Position numbers and translations under genes: made by a program. A DNA stretch of 46,885 nt from Bradyrhizobium nanningense. Its GTDB lineage: Bacteria > Pseudomonadota > Alphaproteobacteria > Rhizobiales > Xanthobacteraceae. Positions 39,801-46,885 of the stretch are shown here, piece after piece (the first letter of the stretch is position 1; the number at the start of each line of letters is the position of its first letter). The notes below the pieces were generated by a model. That model did no database searches. It was not told the DNA's origin and was given only the letters and a program-made list of their open reading frames with translations. The DNA lies in NCBI RefSeq assembly GCF_004114535.1, contig NZ_LBJC01000010.1:1-46885 (forward strand), in the 5' to 3' direction.

Positions 39801-41665
39801 ACCATTACTCCTACATTGTATTCGTTGATGACCTGGAGCACGCCCACCGGGCAGCCCCCGTGGCGCACGCGTCCCCTTCCTCGTCAACAGCTTCGAATGA
39901 AGCGCCATTGAGTGCGCTTGGCATCGGCCGCTCGAAAAGGCTGGCGGATGACAAACCTCCAATATTCCATCGCGGATGGAGAGCGATTCCTCACAAAGCT
40001 CCCGTCGATGCCCTTCAGATCTTCCAAATAGCCTTTGGCACCGAGCGCTCGGACGCAAACTGGCGCCGAACACGCTATCATCCAACTGCCACGCCATGTG
40101 CAGGCTTGGGCGCGGTCGCCTTCTTGCGCTACGCAGCGCCAGTTGGCCGACGATTTACGTGTGAGCCTGCCCAGCCAGGCGCTTTACGCCAGAAAGGAGA
40201 TGCAGCCGGGATCGTCGCGCCCGGATGATTAGGCATGGCACACTCGATCATCGTCGTTCGCGGCGGAGGTCCAATGCGTTTGTTTGGGACTTGATACATT
40301 TGCACTCTGTCGCTCGTTGGAGGATTTGTGACGCTAATGACCGTGTTGGCGATTTCTGAGATCGTACAACTTGACGTTACGGGCGTTTCAACCCTCTCCG
40401 GCGTTTTTCTCGCGCGAATTTTTCGTCACGTGCTCCCATTTGGCAGCGACAAGCCGACGCAGGCAGCGGAGTACGGGAGGATCCACAGCGAGGGTTCGCT
40501 ACTTTGAGAGTTCAATTTGGATCTATCGTAAGCATTCCGCCTGCAAGCGAGATTCCTGCAGCGAAGTGAGGGCTGATCGTTTCGTTTACGGACGATCCTG
40601 GCGAAAGCGCCATATGGAAGTACGGAGTTTCTCCTCGGTTCCGGCGAGATCCTCCTGGATGCGGCGCCCGAAAGCTTGCACCTTCTGGCTTAGCTGTTGT
40701 GTTACGTCATTGCGCTCGAATGGAGCAGCCTTCGCAGCCTGCGGCCGAGTCCGACCAGAAGCGGTTGAGCGATCTTGGATCGCTGCCCGGTCAGCAAGGA
40801 TCAGTCGAGACCTTTCGGCGAGCGGCGTGACACAGAACATCTCGTCCTGAATTGCTAGGAGTACGTCAAGCCGAGTCCGGCGCATCTTGAAAGCGATCAC
40901 TAGGTTGGCAGCATCTCTCGGTACTACACGCAGCTTCGCCGCGAGACGTCTCATCAAGAGATCATGGCGGCAGCCAGCATGCCGTGGTTTACTGCGGCTC
41001 CAAACCGTGAGCCGGCGGGCAGGAGTTCCGCGCATCGCCAGCACCCGGTCCGCGCCAGTACCTCGCGGATGAGACACTCTGGTTTGACGCAAGCCGCACT
41101 TCCGAGTCGTTCTGCTCTCTTCTCGTCTCCAGGGGCCGCTCGTTGATGCGAGCTCGCGTCCGACGCCGTCTACAGCGCGGTCGAGCACGTTGACGGTTGA
41201 CCAGAGCGGATTATCAAGAGATCAGTCTTAGTCGCTTGCCAAGGGTTCGGCCGTGCCATGGCCGCCTTCATGGCGACACGATGGAAGGCGGAATGAAGCA
41301 TGCCCCAAACACGCGGCGGGAGCTCCGTAGCTCAGGATGGCTGATGTTCGCGGCAGCGTTGCCTCGCGACACGAAGGTGCGGAGCGTACGCCGATGGTGT
41401 TCGCCCACGAGCGGCGGCCAATAGGAAGTAAGCTTCTCGGACGTTACCATCACCGCGACAGGATGGATCGTGACCGATTGCTCGGTTTAGATTGATCAAT
41501 ATGCCGGGAGTAAGCGCAGGCTCGCCGAATAGCCAGCCCCCCGGAACTCGCGGTACGAGCTTCGTACTGCGCGGAGGTTAAAGCTGGCCGAGTCGCGGCC
41601 CCCGGCTCGGCTTTGAACGGAGCTCTGCGTGGCCGCACGCGCAGCAAAAAGTGTCAAGCGAAAAT
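39801..41665. other. Gene-poor region upstream of rtxA, about 1.9 kb
   Basis: The left end must hold the rtx promoter, since rtxA is the first minus-strand gene. I found no nod box or -24/-12 promoter by eye. Long frames exist (minus 40586-41188; plus 40371-40850) but they mirror each other in Arg/Ser-rich sequence and have no known motif. Confidence 0.45.
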
Positions 41666-41863
41666 TCAACCTGGCGGAAGACGGACTTCCTCTCTGGCCT
41701 TTCTCACCGCGTCGTAAATTTCGACCTGCAGCATGGGACGGCGTCTCTTGAGCTCCTCGGCTTTTGACCATGCTCCATCTTTGCTCGCGTACTCGGTTTT
41801 GAATTGACCATCCACCTCGAGCACAAAACCGGAAGCTGGCAGCACACGAGTTGGTGCGACCAT
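41666..41863 (-). CDS. Small hypothetical protein (65 aa)
   Basis: ATG 41863 follows AAAGGAAC, a fair ribosome site. It reads MVAPTRVLPASGFVLEVDGQ, then FKTEYASKDGAWSKAEELKR and MLQVEIYDAVRKAREEVRLP. The mix of beta-strand and helix looks like a small folded domain, and I recall similar short proteins in Bradyrhizobium islands. It is downstream of cysNC on the same strand, 97 bp after its stop. Function unknown. Confidence 0.65.
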   Translation of the reverse strand: MVAPTRVLPASGFVLEVDGQFKTEYASKDGAWSKAEELKRRRPMLQVEIYDAVRKAREEVRLPPG

Positions 41864-41959
41864 TTTGTTCCTTTAGAGCGAAAAGTTCGGTCGCAGGCCC
41901 CGCCTCAGAGCCGTATCAGCAGCGTATCCTGCGAATCGATGACGCGGTGCGAGGAACAT

Positions 41960-43846
41960 CTAACCATCAAGAATTGAGCGCGCCATCAAGAAATCCACCA
42001 CCGCCTTCGCTGAATGCTCTAGGGTCTGCTCCATGGTCCTGACATGAATGTCCGGTGTTGCTGGTGCTTCGTAGCACGCGTCGATTCCCGTGAAGTTCTT
42101 GATCTTGCCTGATTTCACCTTTGAGTACAGCCCTTTCGGGTCTCGCCGCGCGCATTCCTCGATCGGCGTATCGACAAAGACTTCTATGAACTCTTCCTTG
42201 CCAACCAGGGTGCGTACCCTGTCCCGTTCGGCTCTGGTGGGCGAGATAAGCGAACAGATCACGATCAAGCCGCTGTCTGCCATCAATTTGGCAACTTCAC
42301 CGACACGACGAATGTTCTCCACGCGATCCGCCTCCGAGAAGCCCAGATCCACACTCAATCCGTGCCGGAGGTTGTCGCCATCCAGCAGCATTGTATGCCG
42401 CGACATCGCAAACAGCTTTTGATCAACGAGATTGGCAATCGCCGACTTTCCCGCACCAGACAGGCCGGTAAACCAGATGACGCAGGGCTTCTGATTCTTG
42501 AGCGCGGCGCGCTCCCTCCGATCCACAGATAGGCCTTGCCTAGCAATATTGGCAGCCCGCCGTAGCGGAAAGGCAATCATGCCGGCCCCGGCCGTACGAT
42601 TGGTATAACGATCGATGAAGATAAATGATCCGGTCTTCCGATTGACATCGTAAGGATCGAATACTGCGGGCATTGTGGTCGCAACATTACAGAAAGCGAT
42701 CTCGTTCAGGGAAACCATCCCGGCGGCCAGATGCTCACAAGTGTTGACGTCGATCCGATGCCTAATTTCGGTAATGCTGCCGGCAATCGTCTGCGATCCG
42801 ATCCGCAGGACGTAATTGCGTCCCGGAGCGAGCGGCTCCTCGTCCATCCAGATGACATAAGCAGCGAACTGGTCGGCAACCTCCGGTTGATTGTCCGGCC
42901 GCGACAGAACGTCGCCACGGCCGATATCGATTTCGTCTTCGAGTGTAATGGTCACCGCATCCCCGGCTTCGGCACCGACAAGGTTGCCACCGTGGGTCAC
43001 GATCCGTTTGACGCGCGTAGTCCGTCCCGACGCGGCGACGATGATCTCATCCCCCGCCGAGATCTCCCCGGAAGCCACCGTCCCGGCATAGCCCCGAAAC
43101 TCCGGGTTCGGCCGGTTCACCCATTGTACCGGAAAGCGGAAAGCCTGGCTTGCGGTCCCGGACTGGATGTCAATGCTCTCCAGATATTCAAGCAGGCAGG
43201 GGCCATGATACCAGTTGGCGCGCGCAGAGCGGTCTACGACATTGTCGCCGTCGCGGGCCGAGATCGGGATTGGAACGATCGAGGTGAAGCCGAGACCGGC
43301 AGCAAAGGCCAGATAGTCACGGGCGATCCGGTCGAAGCACTCCTTGTCGTAGGCGACAAGATCGATCTTGTTAACTGCCAGCACGATATGACGAATACCG
43401 AGCAGCGCACAGATAAAAGAGTGGCGGCGCGTCTGAACCATCACGCCTTTGCGTGCATCGATCAGGATAATGGCGAGCTGGGCTTGCGAGGCACCGGTAG
43501 CCATATTGCGGGTATACTGCTCGTGGCCAGGAGTGTCGGCCACCATGAAGGAGCGCCGCGGCGTAGAGAAGAAGCGGTAGGCAACATCGATCGTGATGCC
43601 CTGCTCCCGTTCGGCCTCGAGCCCGTCCACAAGCAGAGCGAAGTCGATGTTATTCCCGGTGCTACCGTATTTGATGCTGTCGCGTTCCAACGCCGTGATC
43701 TGATCGTGGTAGATCATCTTGCTGTCGTGCAGCAATCGGCCGATCAGCGTCGATTTGCCGTCGTCCACCGAGCCACATGTGATGAATCGCAACTGATCCT
43801 TCGTCCGGGCCGGGACCGGCTCCATTGTCGGATTTGTTAACATCAA
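41960..43846 (-). CDS. cysN: Sulfate adenylyltransferase subunit 1 fused to APS kinase (CysNC/NodQ)
   Basis: 628 residues. Residues 1-430 are the EF-Tu-like GTPase subunit: P-loop [38 protein letters not shown]. Residues about 440-628 are APS kinase: P-loop [46 protein letters not shown]. Together with CysD it makes APS and then PAPS. This fused form is the NodQ type of rhizobia, which can supply PAPS for Nod-factor sulfation; a general sulfur role is equally possible because no nodH is in view. It overlaps cysD by four bases. Confidence 0.95.
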   Translation of the reverse strand: MMLTNPTMEPVPARTKDQLRFITCGSVDDGKSTLIGRLLHDSKMIYHDQITALERDSIKYGSTGNNIDFALLVDGLEAEREQGITIDVAYRFFSTPRRSFMVADTPGHEQYTRNMATGASQAQLAIILIDARKGVMVQTRRHSFICALLGIRHIVLAVNKIDLVAYDKECFDRIARDYLAFAAGLGFTSIVPIPISARDGDNVVDRSARANWYHGPCLLEYLESIDIQSGTASQAFRFPVQWVNRPNPEFRGYAGTVASGEISAGDEIIVAASGRTTRVKRIVTHGGNLVGAEAGDAVTITLEDEIDIGRGDVLSRPDNQPEVADQFAAYVIWMDEEPLAPGRNYVLRIGSQTIAGSITEIRHRIDVNTCEHLAAGMVSLNEIAFCNVATTMPAVFDPYDVNRKTGSFIFIDRYTNRTAGAGMIAFPLRRAANIARQGLSVDRRERAALKNQKPCVIWFTGLSGAGKSAIANLVDQKLFAMSRHTMLLDGDNLRHGLSVDLGFSEADRVENIRRVGEVAKLMADSGLIVICSLISPTRAERDRVRTLVGKEEFIEVFVDTPIEECARRDPKGLYSKVKSGKIKNFTGIDACYEAPATPDIHVRTMEQTLEHSAKAVVDFLMARSILDG

Positions 43847-44742
43847 AAGTAGCCTTCCCGCTTCTTCTTCTCCATTGAAGCGGCTTCATCTGTATCAATG
43901 AGGCGCCCCTGGCGCTCCGACACAGTCGCAGTTTGCATTTCTGCGACGATACCTTCGATCGTCGTCGCATCGGATTCAATTGCCCCGCTCAAGGGATAAC
44001 ATCCAAGGGTGCGAAAGCGGATCATCCGCATTTCCGGCGTCTCGTCGCAGTTAAGCGGCAATCGCTCGTCGTCAACCATGATCATCGCACCATTTCGATG
44101 CACTATCGGTCTCTGTTTTGCGAAGTAGAGCGGAACGACCGGAATTTTCTCGATCATGATGTATTCCCACACCTCAAGCTCGGTCCAGTTTGACATCGCA
44201 AACACGCGCATGGTTTCGCCCTGGCGAATCCGTGTGTTGAACAGGCTCCAGAGCTCCGGCCGTTGGTTACGGGGGTCCCATACGTGTCCGGCCGAACGGA
44301 AGGAGAGTATCCGTTCTTTTGCGCGACTCCTTTCCTCATCGCGCCGGGCTCCGCCAAAGGCGGCATCAAATCCGTGGAAGTCGAGCGCCTGCTTCAGGGC
44401 GTCGGTCTTCATCACCTGGGTATGGAGGGCGGAGCCGGAATCGATCGGATTGATCCCGCGGGCGATGCCGTCCTTGTTGACATGGACGATCAAGTCGAGG
44501 CCGAGTCGCCTGGCTGTTGCGTCTCGGAAGCTGATCATCTCGCGGAACTTCCATGTCGTATCGACGTGAAGCAGGGGGAAAGGTATTTTTGCCGGATAGA
44601 ACGCCTTGATCGCGATGTGCAGCATCACGCTTGAATCTTTTCCGATGGAGTAAAGCATGACGGGCCTTTCGAACTCGGCGACCACATCACGCATGATTTC
44701 AATCGATTCCGCCTCGAGACGGCGCAGATGCTTCGGCAGCAT
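43843..44742 (-). CDS. cysD: Sulfate adenylyltransferase subunit 2 (CysD/NodP)
   Basis: 299 residues from ATG 44742 ([19 protein letters not shown]), the normal CysD length; the frame is open upstream into the IS element. PP-loop motif [20 protein letters not shown], then [40 protein letters not shown] and the C-terminal [14 protein letters not shown]. It forms the ATP sulfurylase with CysN. Only about 90 bp separate its start from the tnpC stop of the IS66 element, so its original promoter may have been displaced. Confidence 0.96.
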   Translation of the reverse strand: MLPKHLRRLEAESIEIMRDVVAEFERPVMLYSIGKDSSVMLHIAIKAFYPAKIPFPLLHVDTTWKFREMISFRDATARRLGLDLIVHVNKDGIARGINPIDSGSALHTQVMKTDALKQALDFHGFDAAFGGARRDEERSRAKERILSFRSAGHVWDPRNQRPELWSLFNTRIRQGETMRVFAMSNWTELEVWEYIMIEKIPVVPLYFAKQRPIVHRNGAMIMVDDERLPLNCDETPEMRMIRFRTLGCYPLSGAIESDATTIEGIVAEMQTATVSERQGRLIDTDEAASMEKKKREGYF

Positions 44743-44831
44743 ATATCTTGTTTTGTACGCATACGACGAAGGCCGCCTGATTGACGCATGCGCGCGGGCG
44801 TGGCGAGCTGTATGATAGCGTTGGGTGAAGG

Positions 44832-46484
44832 TCAGGCGGCTTGCTGATCGTCGGGCTTGCCGGCTTGGCGCAGAAGCTTCCATTCCCAGGGCAGCAGTTC
44901 GTGCAGACGCGATGCGGGAAGATCGGCGATGCGGGCGAGGACGTCGGCGAGCCAGGCCTTGGGATCGACGTCGTTGAGACGACAGGTCGTGATCATCGTC
45001 AGCATGATGGCGGCACGGTCGGCACCACGCTGGCTGCCGGCGAAGGTCCAGTTGCGCCTTCCCAAGGCGATGCCTCTCAATGCGCGCTCGGCGCAATTGT
45101 TGGTCAAGCAGATTCTGCCATCGTCAAGGAAGTGGGCGAAGTCGTCCCAGCGCCTGAGCATGTAATTCATGGGCTTCAGAACCTCGGCAGAGCGCGAGAG
45201 GGTTTCTCGCTCGCGCAGCAGCCAGGCGTGCATGTCGTCGAGAAGCGGCTTGCTCTTTTCCTGGCGCACGGCACGCCGCTCGTCGGCGCTGCGACCGTTG
45301 ATGGCGCGTTCGACCTCGAACAGCCCGTCGAGGCGCCTGACCGCCTCCAGCGCGATCGGGGAGATGGGTTTGCCTTTCTGGCCTTCCCTGGCATTCTTCT
45401 CGATATCGGCCAGTTCGAAGAACCCCCGCCGCGCATGAGCGAAGCAAAATGCCGGCGTGATCGGCACCGCTTTCCTTTGCGGATCGAACATCGGCTCGAA
45501 GCCGCTGTAGCAATCGGCTTGCAGGATGCCGGCAAAGGCCGCCAGATGCCTCTGCGGGTGTTCGCCTCGTCGGTCGCTCGAGGCGTAATAGACCGCCGCC
45601 GGCGGCGCAGAGCCGGCAAAGGGCCGGTCATCCCGTACATAAGTCCAGATCCGCCCGGTCGTACACTTGCCCTTCGCCAGGATCCGGATGGTGGTGTCGT
45701 CGCCATGAAGGCGCTCGGCAGCAAGCGCATGACGTTCGATCAAGTGGAAGAGCGGCATGACGGCGAAGGTCCCGTGGCCGACCTGATCCGCCAGCGTCGA
45801 CAGCGGCAGGTCGATCCTCTCGGCCTTAAAGCGCGCACTCTGGCGATTGAGCGGGATGTGCATACCGAACTTGTCGAACAGGATCGTCGCCAGCAATTGC
45901 GGGCCGATGAAGCCGCGTGGCGTGGCATGGAACGGCGCCGGCGGCTGGCTGATCTTCTCGCAATCGCGGCAGGTGAACTTCTCGCGCACTGTCTCGATGA
46001 CCTTGAAGCGACGCGGGATCTCCTCCAGCGTCTCGGTCACATCCTCGCCGATCTTCGCCAGTCGCGATCCGCCGCAGCAGGCGCAGCTCGTCGGAGCGTC
46101 AATGACGACGCGCTCGTGTTCGATGTCGTCCGGCCAGGGCTTGCGCACTGGTCGCTTGCGCGTGAAGGGGCGGACGTTCTGCGTCTTCGCCGCCGCGGCC
46201 TGCGCGGCAAGCTCATCCTCGCTCGCCGTGGTGGCAAGTTCTTCGAGCTCCAATTCCAACTGCTCGATTAGACGCGCCGTGCGCTCGGAGCGCTGCCCGT
46301 ACAGTTCGCGTTTGAGCTTCTCGATCCGCAGCTCGAGATGCGCGATCAGCGCCTCGTTATCCGACAGCTCCGCTCGCGCACTGGCAGCCATCGCCTCAGC
46401 TCGCAGCCGCGCCTCACGCTCGGCCTGCAGCGCTGCCAGGGCACTGACAAGGTCCGATGGAAGGTCGTCCGGCTTCGATATCAT
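44832..46484 (-). CDS. tnpC: IS66-family transposase TnpC
   Basis: 550 residues, full length for IS66 TnpC. A coiled-coil N-terminus ([20 protein letters not shown]) leads to the zinc finger CACCGG ... [14 protein letters not shown], then the DDE domain: [20 protein letters not shown] with the first Asp, [13 protein letters not shown], and the C-terminal [20 protein letters not shown] with the Glu. The C-terminal segment HELLPWEWK is also typical. It is intact, but its partner tnpB is truncated and tnpA is not visible, so the element is probably not mobile by itself. Confidence 0.95.
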   Translation of the reverse strand: MISKPDDLPSDLVSALAALQAEREARLRAEAMAASARAELSDNEALIAHLELRIEKLKRELYGQRSERTARLIEQLELELEELATTASEDELAAQAAAAKTQNVRPFTRKRPVRKPWPDDIEHERVVIDAPTSCACCGGSRLAKIGEDVTETLEEIPRRFKVIETVREKFTCRDCEKISQPPAPFHATPRGFIGPQLLATILFDKFGMHIPLNRQSARFKAERIDLPLSTLADQVGHGTFAVMPLFHLIERHALAAERLHGDDTTIRILAKGKCTTGRIWTYVRDDRPFAGSAPPAAVYYASSDRRGEHPQRHLAAFAGILQADCYSGFEPMFDPQRKAVPITPAFCFAHARRGFFELADIEKNAREGQKGKPISPIALEAVRRLDGLFEVERAINGRSADERRAVRQEKSKPLLDDMHAWLLRERETLSRSAEVLKPMNYMLRRWDDFAHFLDDGRICLTNNCAERALRGIALGRRNWTFAGSQRGADRAAIMLTMITTCRLNDVDPKAWLADVLARIADLPASRLHELLPWEWKLLRQAGKPDDQQAA

Positions 46485-46530
46485 GAAGCTATTGAATCAG
46501 ATCAAGCAGCAGATTCAAACCGTAAAACGA

Positions 46531-46767
46531 CTATCCGACCCGCGTCGGACGCTGGGTTTCTTGAGGGTTGCGCCAATCGATTCCGGACAACAGGTAGCTC
46601 ATCTGCGCCGGTGAGATCGTTACTGCTTCGCCGGCAACCGATGGCCAGATGAACCTTCCTCTCTCGAGTCTCTTGGTGAACAGGCATGCTCCCTGGCCAT
46701 CGTGCCAGATCACCTTCACAAGATCGCTTCGGCGACCGCGGAAGACGAACAGATGACCGCTGAACGG
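46531..46767 (-). pseudogene. tnpB: IS66 TnpB (Orf2), 5' truncated
   Basis: Reading from the break, the frame gives PFSGHLFVFRGRRSDLVKVI, WHDGQGACLFTKRLERGRFI and ends DWRNPQETQRPTRVG. This is the C-terminal two thirds of IS66 TnpB. The family signature VFRGRR is present. Upstream of 46767 the sequence is unrelated and contains the repeats of another element, so tnpB was cut by an insertion or rearrangement. Confidence 0.85.
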
Positions 46768-46790
46768 TTATGTTGCACGCAGCATAACCG
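46765..46790. repeat. Imperfect palindrome at the tnpB break
   Basis: CGGTTATG at 46765-46772 and CATAACCG at 46783-46790 form an 8-bp inverted repeat around a 10-base centre. It marks the probable end of the element that cut tnpB. Confidence 0.7.
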
Positions 46791-46809
46791 CTCTTATGTG
46801 TCGGACGAG

Positions 46810-46875
46810 ATTATGTGGCGGAGGCGCCCTAACGCCAGCCAGGGCCGGCCACCCAGGGTCTCTCCGCCACATAAT
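46810..46875. repeat. 14-bp perfect inverted repeat pair
   Basis: ATTATGTGGCGGAG at 46810-46823 and CTCCGCCACATAAT at 46862-46875 are exact reverse complements, 38 bases apart. A related copy, TTATGTGTCGG, lies just left at 46795-46805 in direct orientation. The spacing of several TTATGTGKCGG units resembles binding sites of a tyrosine recombinase; no such gene is in the window. Confidence 0.8.
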
Positions 46876-46885
46876 AATCAGATGT

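Noticed and set aside
40586..41188. 200-residue minus-strand gene upstream of rtxA
   Set aside because: Arg/Ser-rich sequence mirrored by an equally long plus-strand frame, no ribosome site and no recognisable motif.
42731..43840. 369-residue plus-strand frame
   Set aside because: Lies entirely opposite cysNC, whose P-loops and domain order are unambiguous.
44841..46271. 476-residue plus-strand frame
   Set aside because: Antisense to the full-length TnpC of IS66.

Overview
The window looks like part of a symbiosis island of a rhizobitoxine-producing Bradyrhizobium (B. elkanii-like). The evidence is a complete rtxACDEFG-type operon, a vitamin cluster with a BioR-type regulator, sulfate-activation genes of the nodPQ/cysDN(C) type, IS66 and IS3 remnants, low gene density and many broken genes. 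The species is inferred from gene content only; no rRNA, tRNA or CRISPR array was seen.

Layout. 1-5.8 kb: the 5' part of a nonribosomal peptide synthetase on the minus strand (partial C, A1, PCP, C, A2; it runs off the left edge), preceded by a 32-codon leader ORF and, 350 bp further upstream, an orphan ectoine-synthase-like gene. 6.5-10.2 kb: sparse DNA with a few small hypothetical genes and one decayed reading frame. 10.2-18.5 kb: a minus-strand vitamin block, bioB-panD-bioF-bioD-bioA, two small ORFs, then panB-panC. It is headed by a divergent GntR regulator (bioR) with BioR-like boxes in the shared promoter region. 18.6-21.1 kb: plus-strand Dabb-domain protein, then pabB-pabA (4-amino-4-deoxychorismate synthase). 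The region therefore carries genes for biotin, pantothenate and the folate precursor p-aminobenzoate.

21.1-31.8 kb: accessory DNA in decay. It holds a frameshifted coiled-coil protein, a large Tat-signal secreted protein of probable DUF5695 type, a run of pseudogenes (secreted small protein, inner-membrane protein, SAM methyltransferase), a double beta-barrel outer-membrane protein, and an IS3 remnant fused to a 194-bp copied piece of that outer-membrane gene.

31.8-39.8 kb: the rhizobitoxine operon on the minus strand, in transcription order rtxA (serinol-forming aminotransferase plus dihydrorhizobitoxine synthase), rtxC (desaturase), rtxD (PuuD-like gamma-glutamyl hydrolase), rtxE (DMT-family exporter), rtxF (ATP-grasp ligase), rtxG (glutamine-synthetase-like ligase). 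Stops and starts overlap or nearly touch from rtxC to rtxG. The pairing of a PuuA-like and a PuuD-like enzyme suggests that an intermediate is gamma-glutamyl protected and later released.

39.8-41.9 kb: about 1.9 kb with no clear gene except a 65-residue protein at its end. 42.0-44.7 kb: cysD/nodP and a fused cysN-cysC/nodQ, making APS and PAPS. 44.8-46.8 kb: an IS66 element directly upstream of cysD, whose tnpB is itself cut by a second element with TTATGTGKCGG-type repeats and a 14-bp perfect inverted repeat at the right edge.
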